Below are positions 1 to 7,781 of a stretch of DNA of 10,674 nucleotides, in pieces. Source of the DNA: an uncultured Acetatifactor sp. (lineage in GTDB: Bacteria > Bacillota > Clostridia > Lachnospirales > Lachnospiraceae). The stretch's first letter is position 1. Every line of letters starts with the position of its first letter. The notes beneath the pieces were generated by a model, which searched no databases, had not been told where the DNA came from, and saw only the letters and a program-made list of their open reading frames with translations. Position numbers and translations under genes: made by a program. Where the stretch lies: contig CAJUTJ010000051.1 of assembly GCA_910589655.1 (NCBI GenBank), positions 1 to 10,674 on the forward strand, written 5' to 3'.

Positions 1-206
1 ATGCAAGGCGGAGGAATGAGGCGTAGCGGTGGCTACGTCGATTGACGACAACGAAGCAGATGAAAAATCAGACAAGCCAAGGTGTCAGTTAATTAATATT
101 CGTTGTACTAGTACTGCATTGCGGAAATAACGGTGAATATCAGTGCCCGATATTTGTGTCAGGGCAAGGCGGAGGAGGGAGGCGATGCGGTGGCATCGTT
201 GAGGCT
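1..206. repeat. Two direct copies of a GGTG-loop hairpin repeat (S1 and S2)
   Basis: Two copies of a 35-base block lie 161 bases apart, at 4-38 and 165-199. They are identical at 29 of 35 positions. Each contains a 6-bp stem with the loop GGTG: CGTAGC/GCTACG at 22-27 and 32-37, and CGATGC/GCATCG at 183-188 and 193-198. Four of the six differences are paired changes that keep the stem intact. The stretch between the copies holds another hairpin (AATATC/GATATT at 136-141 and 149-154) and the palindrome GTACTAGTAC at 105-114. The left copy runs to the window edge, so the element may extend further. No coding function is visible. It could be a structured RNA or a REP-like palindromic unit. Confidence 0.7.
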
Positions 207-228
207 TGGGGAGTAGTGCTATCAGAAA

Positions 229-300
229 AGTTTCCACAAATCCAAATGAGCGATATAACTGACTGGCAACTTCGTTCTCAGAATGGGTGCATAATTCCAA
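229..300 (-). pseudogene. GNAT acetyltransferase fragment
   Basis: Read on the minus strand, this segment encodes a stretch containing THSENEVASQLYRSFGFVET. This matches the last conserved block of GNAT N-acetyltransferases (N..A..LY.S.GF), which contributes to acetyl-CoA binding. Nothing resembling the rest of the roughly 150-residue GNAT fold is present. Upstream it meets repeat R1, and downstream the frame runs into the S2 hairpin repeat. It is therefore read as a short relic of a broken gene. The frame is open from 315 to 85, but only this part resembles a protein family. The call rests on one motif, so it is moderately supported. Confidence 0.5.
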
Positions 301-344
301 AAAAAGAAAAAACATTTTTAATATTTTCTCTTAACCAACTGACA

Positions 345-542
345 AATTTCCAGAGGTGCCGACACAGTCGGCTCAAACAATAAGCGAGAAGAATGCCAGC
401 TCTTGACACTCTTCAGTGTGAATCTTAGCATTTCTTAGACGACGTTTTGGGCCTCTTAGAAAGTTTTCTCACGCTGACCTCCATAATGAGAAGTACCATA
501 TTGGAAACATTTTTCAAAACTTCATTCCTTTCACACTTCCAG
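345..542 (-). repeat. Repeat R1, hairpin-rich element at the 3' end of exporter 1
   Basis: This element shares blocks with R2 in the same order: a CCGAC/GTCGG hairpin (here GCCGAC, loop ACA, GTCGGC at 358-372), then CAAACAAT, and the end block CTTCATTCCTTTCACACTT (520-538), which is identical over 19 bases to R2 10356-10374. Inside it are two further hairpins: ACACT/AGTGT near 405-418, and TTTCTTAGA/TCTTAGAAA at 431-439 and 454-462, the latter with a central T-T mismatch. CTTAG occurs three times (424, 434, 455). The end block overlaps exporter 1, so the last residues (about AGSVKGMKF) and the stop codon of that gene are written in repeat DNA. Confidence 0.7.
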
Positions 543-2382
543 CCTGCGTTTCATACATCCGTGCATACAGCCCCCTTTTTTCCATCAGCTGTCCGTGGCT
601 GCCCTCTTCCGCAACGGTTCCATGCTCTAATACAAAAATACGCTTTGCTCTCCTTACCGCCGACATATGATGACTGAACATCAGTGTCGTAAATTTCTCA
701 TCATCTTCCATAAATTGTTCATACACTTTTGCCTGCCGGAAAACGTCAAGTGAAGCCATAGGCTCGTCCACTATGCGGATCTGCGCAGGCTGCGTAAGCT
801 CTCTGGCAATTAAAAGCTGCTGCCACTGCCCTTCCGAAAGTATCTTGCCGTTTTCTTCTATTCTGCCCAAAAAAGTATCCGCCCCCTGAGGAAACTTTCC
901 GCCGCCTTCAGAAGCCCATTCTCTCACAAGAGCCTCTGCCAGCCTTTTTCTGGCGGGAACTTCCTCCTTCGCACTATCCCACAAGAAAATATTATTCATA
1001 ACCGTATCTTCATATTTTGCAGCATCCTGAAACAGTACCGCAAAGATACGACGTCTCTCGGAAAAAGGGATCTCCCGCAGTTCTACTCCATTGAGCCGGA
1101 TTTCTCCCTCGTAAGTATCATAAAATCCGGACAGCAGGTTTACAATGGTCGTCTTCCCCGAACCGTTGCTGCCTACAAAGGCATAGTACCCGCCCTTTGT
1201 CAACCGAAAGCTGAGATCATGTAATACATATCTGCCCGTTCTGGGATACCGGAAAGACACGTTTCTGAATTCCAGCGTATTACATTCTTTCAAAACAGAT
1301 TCTTCTTTCTCAGACTTTCGAATTTCATCCGCACTGTTGTCCACCCATTTTCCCTTCGCTTTCCCCTCATCGGTTTTCCCCGTTTTCTCCATGCTTCTTC
1401 CCCTGATTTCCGTAACACCTTCCTCCGTCTCCGGCAGATGCATGAATCTGTTCCACTGCCTCAAAAATATTTTCCCGGCTTTCAGAAATCGGAGAGAGTT
1501 CCCTTCCTCATTATTCTGTGCCAGACCGCAGACCCCCATGGACATAGCAATAAAGTATCCTATCGATACCTCACCTTCTGCCATCAGTGCGGTTAAACCA
1601 AGTTCCGTCAGCACACAGGTAATAATGACCAAAACTTTATCGGCAAGTTCCTTCTTTTCACGTTCCATGGATCTTTCAAAAATTTCTTTCCGTATGCCTT
1701 CCGCCTCTCTATCATTCCTCTTTCCGATATAGCCTATATAGGAAAAAAAGCTTCTCTCTACGGCCGCGCTATGCCCCAGTGCCAATTCGTTCATATACTG
1801 TTTTTCCAGACCGTATTCGTTATCTCTTGCAACGAACATCTCCTTTTCCCCCAGCATATTCATAATACAATGTGCTGCTTCCAATAAAAAAAACAGGCAG
1901 CCCAAGGGGAATGCTGCCCTTCCCAATAGCAGACATATTCCCAGCAGTTTGACACAATACAGCATAAAGTTTCCCGATTTCTGCACAAGAAACCATACAA
2001 TGGTTCTATCTCTGCTCTCGTTGATGCTTTCTTGTAATGCCTGTTTTAATTCACGAAAAGCATAATCCTCTAAAAGCCTGTAAGGAATTTTCGATGTCTT
2101 CTCCACTATTTTGGATTTTAGTCGAAAACATACCATATTTTGCAATTTTAAAGTCAGATATCTTCCTAAACTATAACCAATTCTTTTCCACACAGACAGC
2201 AAAATAAGGCCCAGAACATACTGCGCCATCTTTTCCTGACTTCTCATAATAACTTTTTGAGGCAATACTTCATCGATTAACTCCGCCAGCAATACCAGCC
2301 ACGCCACATTAGCTAATGCAGTGGCAAACTTTTGCAGGAGAACCGCCGATGCCGTCAAAATTTCTTTTTTCTTCCCTTTCAT
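514..2382 (-). CDS. ABC exporter 1 (membrane plus ATPase half-transporter, altered signature)
   Basis: A 622-residue ABC exporter with its membrane and ATPase domains in one chain. Hydrophobic helices are visible in residues 15-290. A charged, lysine- and glutamate-rich linker covers about 320-368, and the ATPase domain about 369-605. Visible ATPase motifs are Walker A GSNGSGKT (404-411), Q-loop Q452, Walker B ending in VDE with catalytic E540, and the switch histidine H571. The signature is LSEGQ (515-519) rather than LSGGQ, with the QWQ context typical of NisT-like peptide exporters. The N-terminal half resembles exporter 3 (WKRIGYSLGR against WKRMGYSFGR), so the two are paralogues. The ATG overlaps the kinase stop by four bases (ATGA) and has GGAG five bases upstream, indicating translational coupling. 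The C-terminal tail lies in repeat R1. The altered signature suggests it may act as the weaker half of a heterodimer, which is inference. Confidence 0.93.
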   Translation of the reverse strand: MKGKKKEILTASAVLLQKFATALANVAWLVLLAELIDEVLPQKVIMRSQEKMAQYVLGLILLSVWKRIGYSLGRYLTLKLQNMVCFRLKSKIVEKTSKIPYRLLEDYAFRELKQALQESINESRDRTIVWFLVQKSGNFMLYCVKLLGICLLLGRAAFPLGCLFFLLEAAHCIMNMLGEKEMFVARDNEYGLEKQYMNELALGHSAAVERSFFSYIGYIGKRNDREAEGIRKEIFERSMEREKKELADKVLVIITCVLTELGLTALMAEGEVSIGYFIAMSMGVCGLAQNNEEGNSLRFLKAGKIFLRQWNRFMHLPETEEGVTEIRGRSMEKTGKTDEGKAKGKWVDNSADEIRKSEKEESVLKECNTLEFRNVSFRYPRTGRYVLHDLSFRLTKGGYYAFVGSNGSGKTTIVNLLSGFYDTYEGEIRLNGVELREIPFSERRRIFAVLFQDAAKYEDTVMNNIFLWDSAKEEVPARKRLAEALVREWASEGGGKFPQGADTFLGRIEENGKILSEGQWQQLLIARELTQPAQIRIVDEPMASLDVFRQAKVYEQFMEDDEKFTTLMFSHHMSAVRRAKRIFVLEHGTVAEEGSHGQLMEKRGLYARMYETQAGSVKGMKF

Positions 2383-3155
2383 AATTTCTCCGCTTCGATA
2401 CGCTTCAAATGCACCGAAACCTCCAATTCCTGTTCCCCCGCGTGATAGAATACCTCTCCCCCATATTTTTCCGCAATCTCCTGCACGATCCTGCCGCCAT
2501 ACCCGTGGCCTGCAGGATTTTTGGTCGTAAGCAGCCGTTTTCCGGAACCGAATTTCAGGCTTTTATAAATACTGTTCCGACAGATAATCTCAAGGCAGTC
2601 TTCCTCCCCTTCTACCAATACCTCCAGCCATGGTTTATCCCCGTTCCCCTCGTTAGCTTCAATGGCATTGTCCAATAGATTTCCTAACAAACTGCATAAG
2701 TCCTGATTGCCGATCCCCGAAAAAGAAGTCAATATAGCGCAGTGCACCTCCATATCGGCAGCTCTGGCCTCGGACAGCTTCTGGTTTAAAATAGCATTTG
2801 CATATTCATTGTCCGTATCCACAATCTTATAGATCTTATCAATCTGATGAAGCTTTTCCTCCAGCAGAGAACCCGCCTCCCTGAAACGGTTCTGTTCGAT
2901 AAGATTTGCCGTCACAAGCAGAAAATTTCTCATATCATGCTTCATCATATTAATCTGGTCGTAGCTTTTCTTTACATTATGCGCGCTTTGACTGTAATAG
3001 CGGTTCAGCATATCCAAAAGTTCATATTCCTCATTTGTCTTCCGTGTCTTGCTTCTCTTTGCATAAAGCAAAAAACAGCCCATGGACACGGCAAGTAAAA
3101 TCAGATTCTCTATCACCAAGGCAAATACCAGCCCGCTGTCTTGATACCATTCCAC
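2379..3155 (-). CDS. GHKL sensor histidine kinase, AgrC-like, with one membrane segment
   Basis: A 258-residue histidine kinase of the AgrC/GHKL group. It has one N-terminal membrane helix (about 9-32), a helical dimerisation region with phosphoacceptor H73 in MMKHDMRNF, an N-box (LLGNLLDNAIEA, N163) and a glycine-rich ATP lid (GHGYGG, 216-221). AgrC-type peptide sensors normally have six or seven helices, so this one is stripped down. It may sense through its membrane helix or through a partner such as one of the exporters, which is inference. The start is GTG at 3155, chosen because a perfect AGGAGG (3162-3167) lies six bases upstream. It follows the LytTR regulator by 94 bases and overlaps exporter 1 by four bases. 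It would phosphorylate the adjacent regulator. Confidence 0.92.
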   Translation of the reverse strand: MEWYQDSGLVFALVIENLILLAVSMGCFLLYAKRSKTRKTNEEYELLDMLNRYYSQSAHNVKKSYDQINMMKHDMRNFLLVTANLIEQNRFREAGSLLEEKLHQIDKIYKIVDTDNEYANAILNQKLSEARAADMEVHCAILTSFSGIGNQDLCSLLGNLLDNAIEANEGNGDKPWLEVLVEGEEDCLEIICRNSIYKSLKFGSGKRLLTTKNPAGHGYGGRIVQEIAEKYGGEVFYHAGEQELEVSVHLKRIEAEKL

Positions 3156-3249
3156 TTGGAACCTCCTCTTTTACTATGCAAATCCGGAACCTTGCCTGCG
3201 GAAACCACAAGGTGCTTCATTCTCCCTTGCAGGAAATCCTCTTCGCGCC

Positions 3250-3960
3250 TCACAACAGCTTATTCTGCACCTGATCCCTGTAATTTCTTCCGATTTCCAA
3301 CAGCGTCCCGGATCTTAGCCGCACTCCGCGCAAGCCCTTCTTTATCTGCATCACATGGCTTTCATTGACGAGAAACGCTCTATGAATGCGGATAAATCCA
3401 TAACTTTTCAGAGCCTTCTCTTCCTCCTCCATCGTCTTTCTCTGACGGAAAACCTTTCCGTCCACCGTATAGTAAAGCAGATAATTGCGGCTGCTCTGAA
3501 TGCTCTCTATCTCGGTCAACGCAACCTTCTCTATCATATCATCCTGATTCAAAAAGGACAAATAAATTTCCCGATTCGTCTTTTCCCGGATCCGCTTGAA
3601 TGAACGGCGGAATTCCTCTTCCATTCTTTCTATGGTACCTTTTCTCACAAAATAGACAGGCTCATAGGAAAAGCTTTGAAACACCAGTTCCTCCTTTGAT
3701 GACAGGAAAATCAATTTACAGGTATGCCCCATCTCCGCCAGTCGCTCCGCCGTCTGAAATCCATCCATAGGTTCCATTTGTATATCCAGCACCACAATAT
3801 CGTAGGCATCCTTTTCATGTTCTCCCAGCATCATCCGGTTGTCCGAATAACAGTCAATCTCTGCATTTTCAAAATATTCACCTGCGATTCGAAACAGCAG
3901 TTCGCGTGTCTGCCGCAAAATCATCTCCTCGTCATCACAAATTGCAATCCGCATCTCCAT
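3250..3960 (-). CDS. LytTR-family response regulator
   Basis: A 236-residue response regulator with an N-terminal receiver domain (1 to about 120) and a C-terminal LytTR DNA-binding domain (about 130-232). Receiver landmarks are the acidic pair in ICDDEE (D9, D10), phosphoacceptor D59 in VVLDIQM and the conserved lysine K107 in FVRKG. The LytTR part shows the usual IESIQSSRNYLLYY strand and the RIHRAFLVN segment. Such regulators (AgrA, VirR, ComE) bind pairs of 9-bp direct repeats just upstream of promoters. The open frame extends to a TTG at 3999, but ATG at 3960 is preferred because GGAAGG lies four to five bases upstream. ATG at 3954 (MRIAICDDEE) is the alternative. It lies between exporter 2 and the kinase, and probably controls this operon through the promoter upstream of exporter 3. 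Confidence 0.93.
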   Translation of the reverse strand: MEMRIAICDDEEMILRQTRELLFRIAGEYFENAEIDCYSDNRMMLGEHEKDAYDIVVLDIQMEPMDGFQTAERLAEMGHTCKLIFLSSKEELVFQSFSYEPVYFVRKGTIERMEEEFRRSFKRIREKTNREIYLSFLNQDDMIEKVALTEIESIQSSRNYLLYYTVDGKVFRQRKTMEEEEKALKSYGFIRIHRAFLVNESHVMQIKKGLRGVRLRSGTLLEIGRNYRDQVQNKLL

Positions 3961-4047
3961 CCAGCCTTCCTGCCATGCCGCTTTACCGCTCAAATCCAAC
4001 CCTTACACATTACGCCATAGCAAGCGGATGAACTTTTCGGACAGCTC

Positions 4048-5841
4048 TTAAGTATACCACTTTGCCTGCTCATGATACATTTCACTGTAAATGCCATGCC
4101 GGGTCAGCAGTTCCTCATGGGTTCCTTGCTCTGCGATTCTTCCCTTGTCCAGTACCACGATTCTGTCCGCTATCTTGGCGGATCCCAGACGATGTGTAAT
4201 GATAACGGCGGTCTTATTTTTAGCGCTCTCTGCAAATCTTTGATATATTTCCGTCTCCTTCAAGGGATCAATGGCCGCCGTAGGTTCATCCAGCACAATC
4301 AGATTATGCTGCCTGTAAAGCCCTCTGGCAATGGAAAGCCGCTGCCACTGGCCGCCGGACAGGTCTGTACCCCCGAATTCTCTGGAAAGCATCGTATCCA
4401 GTCCCTGTGCAAACTCCCCGTCCCCTTCGTCAAGGCCTGCCCTGTTCAGGGAATGTGTAATCCGTTTTTCATCTATAGGATGCCCGCTGTCACTCAGAAA
4501 TACATTTTCTCCCAAGGACATTTTGTACTTTTGGAAATTCTGGAACACGGCGGACAATTTTCCGGCGGAATTCCCGGGGGCAATTTCCCTTGTATCCACT
4601 CCGTCAATTTCCACCCGCCCCTCCGTGGGGCAGTAAAGTCCCAACAGCAGCTTTGCAAAAGTGCTCTTGCCCGCTCCGTTCTCTCCGACGATGGCAATCG
4701 TCTCTCCTTCCTTTATATCCAAATCTATTTGATGCAGCGCCGGTTCCCTGTTTCCCGGATAGGCAAAAGATACCTTGCAAAAGCTGACTCTCTTTCCCTC
4801 CGGAATCTCCTTTACCGCCTTTCTCTCCGGCAGATCCATAAAAGCCATATAATTTTCCGCACTTCCGATATTGTCTGTCAGTCTGGGCAATGTATTGCGG
4901 AACATGGTATCCAGTCTGTCGGATATATTATCCAATGAAGATAAGATAGCGGCAAAAGCAGCAATATCCACTCTTCCCCGAATTAAATAGTAGAACAACA
5001 GCAAAAGCATACCAATATATCCCGTCATGGAAATAAAACGCAGGAAAATTTCCACCAATTCGGATTTCTTTGTAGCCTTCCAGTCAATGTCCCTTGCCAG
5101 CTCCATATTTTCCCGGAACTTCCGGAAAAAATAGCCGTAGGCTCCCAATAGGCGCGTCTCTCTGGCATATTCTTTATCCGTAATACATCTCCCGTAATAT
5201 TCACCCTTCCTCTGATACGGCGCCGCTTTATAAGCCGCCAGCTTATGCATTCTGTAACGCACCGCTCCGCCGATGATGTAGGGTACAAAAGAAATACAGA
5301 GCATGACCAGCAGACCTGTTTCAATCTGCGCCAAGTAAGCTCCCATAAAACCATAATAGCACAAAAATATACCCGCCATGCGGATGGATACCCACATAAC
5401 CTCGACTACACTCTCAATTCCGGTATTTGCCCGCTTGATATCATCCAAAAAACGATTGTCTTCATAACAGATAGGATCAATCCTTGATGCTTTTCTGTTC
5501 AGTCGGTTTCCTGCTTCCTGATGCAGCCGCAGCCGCCCTTGTTCCTGAAGCAGATTATTCGCGGCATACAAAAGCATACTTACAATGAAATAAACACCCA
5601 GCAAAATTGCGGCTCCATAGACCCTGCCTGCCGATCCGCCGCCCATCATCTCCTGCGCGCTCTCAAAGAGATTCTGTTTCACTATGACACCGGCGCCGGA
5701 AGCCGCCTCCGCCAAAGCCATAACGAGCAATGCTGCCAAAAAGGTTCCCGGCATATTTTTCACACTGATCTTCAGCATACTGCCTAACATGTACGGATAA
5801 CTGTATTTCTTCTTTTCTGTTTCCTTTTTTCTATTTTCCAT
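4048..5841 (-). CDS. ABC exporter 2 (membrane plus ATPase half-transporter)
   Basis: A 597-residue ABC exporter in which all ATPase motifs look intact: Walker A GENGAGKS (386-393), Q-loop Q434, signature DLSGGQWQRLSIAR with LSGGQ at 494-498, Walker B IVLDE with catalytic E519, D-loop TAAID, and switch histidine H550. Membrane helices lie in about 30-325. No C39 peptidase domain is present, so it would not cleave a leader peptide itself. The LSGGQWQ form is shared with NisT/SpaT-type lanthipeptide exporters. The start is ATG 5841 (MENRKKE). A purine-rich GGGGGGAG lies about 11 bases upstream, slightly far. An in-frame TTG at 5913 would add 24 residues, but these are encoded by repeat R3 and do not look like transporter sequence. 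It is less like exporters 1 and 3 than they are like each other, so a heterodimer with one of them is possible. Confidence 0.94.
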   Translation of the reverse strand: MENRKKETEKKKYSYPYMLGSMLKISVKNMPGTFLAALLVMALAEAASGAGVIVKQNLFESAQEMMGGGSAGRVYGAAILLGVYFIVSMLLYAANNLLQEQGRLRLHQEAGNRLNRKASRIDPICYEDNRFLDDIKRANTGIESVVEVMWVSIRMAGIFLCYYGFMGAYLAQIETGLLVMLCISFVPYIIGGAVRYRMHKLAAYKAAPYQRKGEYYGRCITDKEYARETRLLGAYGYFFRKFRENMELARDIDWKATKKSELVEIFLRFISMTGYIGMLLLLFYYLIRGRVDIAAFAAILSSLDNISDRLDTMFRNTLPRLTDNIGSAENYMAFMDLPERKAVKEIPEGKRVSFCKVSFAYPGNREPALHQIDLDIKEGETIAIVGENGAGKSTFAKLLLGLYCPTEGRVEIDGVDTREIAPGNSAGKLSAVFQNFQKYKMSLGENVFLSDSGHPIDEKRITHSLNRAGLDEGDGEFAQGLDTMLSREFGGTDLSGGQWQRLSIARGLYRQHNLIVLDEPTAAIDPLKETEIYQRFAESAKNKTAVIITHRLGSAKIADRIVVLDKGRIAEQGTHEELLTRHGIYSEMYHEQAKWYT

Positions 5842-5870
5842 CTTTATTGTTTCTCCCCCCTCATTTCTCT

Positions 5871-5966
5871 CCGCACTTCCCGTCAGACCGATTGAGCCTG
5901 CAGCGACGCACAATTAATTGGTAAACCGATGCAAATCCGTTCCTTGGGAATGACTTAGATTTTCTC
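5871..5966 (-). repeat. Repeat R3, partial copy between exporters 3 and 2
   Basis: A shorter and more diverged copy of the R family. In plus-strand order it shares CACTTCC (5874-5880), ACCGA, CACAATTAAT (5909-5918) and GGAATGACTTAG (5947-5958, an exact 12-base match to R2 10288-10299), followed by TTTCTC. It lacks the far arm of the large R2 hairpin. The GGAATGACTTAG end overlaps the stop codon of exporter 3, and the other end reaches the leader of exporter 2. It therefore fills almost all of the spacer between the two genes inside the operon. A role in lowering or processing the transcript is possible but not shown. Confidence 0.6.
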
Positions 5967-7781
5967 ATCTTCATCCCCTTCACTCTGATACCAGCTCTTC
6001 TGGCTGTTATACATTTTTGCGTACCGTCCTTGCAGTTCCATCAATACTTGATGGCTTCCGCTCTCAACTACTCTGCCGTCCTGAAGCACAAATATCCGAT
6101 CCGCCAGCCCGGTGGAGCCCAGACGGTGGCTGATAAAGATTGTCGTCCTGTCTCTGCTGATGCGTTCAAATTCCTCATACAGCCTGCTTTCACTGACAGG
6201 GTCAAGTGCAGCCGTAGGCTCATCAAGAATCTGAACCGGCGCGGAACCCATCATACATCTGGCCATGGCCACTCTCTGCCATTGGCCTCCGGATAAGTCC
6301 ACGCTTCCGTTTTCCAGCTTCCCCAGAGGGGTGTCATACCCTTGGGGCAGATTTTGCATTTCTTCCCGGATCCCTAATTTCCGGAGATGCTCATCCATCT
6401 GCCTCAGGGAATCAGCACTTTCCATTTCCGTAATATCCCCTAAAAGAATATTGTTGGCCACCGTATCATAATAACGGGCAAAGTCCTGATAAACTCCCGT
6501 AAAAATCCCCTTAAGCTGCCCTTGGGTATACTCCCGCAGCTCCCTGCCGTTTAAAAGTATCTCCCCCTGATACTCATCATATAAACCGGTCAGCAGCTTG
6601 GTTATGGTGGTCTTTCCGGCGCCGTTTTCCCCTACAAAAGCATAATGCCTGCCAGCCTCCATCTTTAAACTGAAATCCTTCAGGATCTCTCTCTCCGTGC
6701 CCGGATACCGGAAAGTCACATGGCGAAACTCCAGACTTTCGAATACCGGCGGCTTCTCCGGCAGGCTGTCCGCGTCCTCCTGTTCCTCCATGTTGGCAAA
6801 AACCGTCAAATCCTTCATGTAAGCGGCATATCTGGCAATTGTGACAAGAGACTGGCCGATATTGTTATGCATCAGATCTATCATTTCATAAATAGCCTTG
6901 GATAGAGCGATAAAGATACCCACTGTCACATTCCCCCGGCTCAGCTCCATAATCAGGAAACACACCATAATGGTGGCTATGGTATTGGTCATCACTGTGC
7001 TGACTCCGTTTCTGACTTCTTTTTGAGCATCTGTCTTTATACATATTTTTCTGTATTCAGCCATCTGCTCCTGCCATCTCTTATTCACATAATCCACATA
7101 GGAAAAAAGCGCCCTTTCCTGAACGGATTCCCGGTTTGTCATTGTACTTTGAAGATATTCTCCCCGTCTGGCAAATACGGCGGCCTCCTTATATGCCTTA
7201 TAAGTCTTCTTTCCGCTGATGACGGAAAAGATAAGCACCGGCATGGAAAGAAGCAGACAGCCCACTCCCAATCCGATGCTCTGTGCGAAAATGATAAGGA
7301 ATACTCCTATAATTCTAACAAGACCCACAAGATAATTGCAAGTATGCTGCGTCATGCTCCACACATTCTTTTTCATGTCCCGGCTGATGCGGTTTGACAG
7401 CTCCCATACTTTCTCGTCCTCTATCAGCTTAAATTTCAGCCTCCCTCTTTTTTTCACAGCCTCCAAGCTCATCTGATACACGGCGCTGACTTCGATCCGT
7501 CTGGTCAAAATACGTCCGAAGCTGTACCCCATGCGCTTCCATGCCACGATGAAAAGCATGGCGGCAAGCAGCGGCAGCAGTCCCGCCAGAGTCTCCCCGC
7601 CGGTCACCAGCCGGACCGCCTTGTCGATAAACTCGGCCTCCACCAATACCCACAGAACATTAACCACTCCGGTTAGAACTTTCTGCGCCACCACCCCAAT
7701 GGTACAGAGCGGCTCACATGCCAGCGGCATCCCCAACAGATAACGCAAATCATATTTTTTTGGTTTCAAATAAAATGCCAT
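5955..7781 (-). CDS. ABC exporter 3 (membrane plus ATPase half-transporter), first gene of the operon
   Basis: A 608-residue ABC exporter with intact ATPase motifs: Walker A GENGAGKT (384-391), Q-loop Q432, signature DLSGGQWQR with LSGGQ at 496-500, Walker B QILDE with catalytic E521, D-loop TAALD, and switch histidine H552. Hydrophobic helices lie in about 25-300. The open frame continues upstream to 8312 (785 residues), but that extension has no transporter features and is antisense to an ABC relic on the plus strand. ATG 7781 is chosen because AGGAGG (7788-7793) lies six bases upstream. ATG 7785-7787, two codons earlier, would sit directly on that site. It is paralogous to exporter 1. Its last codons overlap repeat R3. 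It is the promoter-proximal gene of the exporter and two-component operon. Its likely role is export of a peptide, or protection against one, with the substrate unknown. Confidence 0.94.
   Translation of the reverse strand: MAFYLKPKKYDLRYLLGMPLACEPLCTIGVVAQKVLTGVVNVLWVLVEAEFIDKAVRLVTGGETLAGLLPLLAAMLFIVAWKRMGYSFGRILTRRIEVSAVYQMSLEAVKKRGRLKFKLIEDEKVWELSNRISRDMKKNVWSMTQHTCNYLVGLVRIIGVFLIIFAQSIGLGVGCLLLSMPVLIFSVISGKKTYKAYKEAAVFARRGEYLQSTMTNRESVQERALFSYVDYVNKRWQEQMAEYRKICIKTDAQKEVRNGVSTVMTNTIATIMVCFLIMELSRGNVTVGIFIALSKAIYEMIDLMHNNIGQSLVTIARYAAYMKDLTVFANMEEQEDADSLPEKPPVFESLEFRHVTFRYPGTEREILKDFSLKMEAGRHYAFVGENGAGKTTITKLLTGLYDEYQGEILLNGRELREYTQGQLKGIFTGVYQDFARYYDTVANNILLGDITEMESADSLRQMDEHLRKLGIREEMQNLPQGYDTPLGKLENGSVDLSGGQWQRVAMARCMMGSAPVQILDEPTAALDPVSESRLYEEFERISRDRTTIFISHRLGSTGLADRIFVLQDGRVVESGSHQVLMELQGRYAKMYNSQKSWYQSEGDEDEKI

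Noticed and set aside
302..320. T-rich run on the minus strand as an intrinsic terminator for exporter 1
   Set aside because: No stable GC-rich hairpin lies directly before it. The nearest stem (358-372) is about 40 bases away.
3113..3220. 35-residue minus-strand ORF (starts MKHLVVSAGK) as a possible precursor peptide
   Set aside because: It overlaps the kinase gene in another frame, and the GGGAG is almost touching the ATG. No leader or core pattern is convincing.
4072..4938. Long plus-strand open frame of 288 residues
   Set aside because: It is antisense to the ATPase domain of exporter 2 and shows no family features of its own.
5842..5913. TTG start giving exporter 2 a 24-residue extension
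   Set aside because: The extension is encoded by repeat R3 DNA and has no ribosome binding site. ATG 5841 fits the family better.
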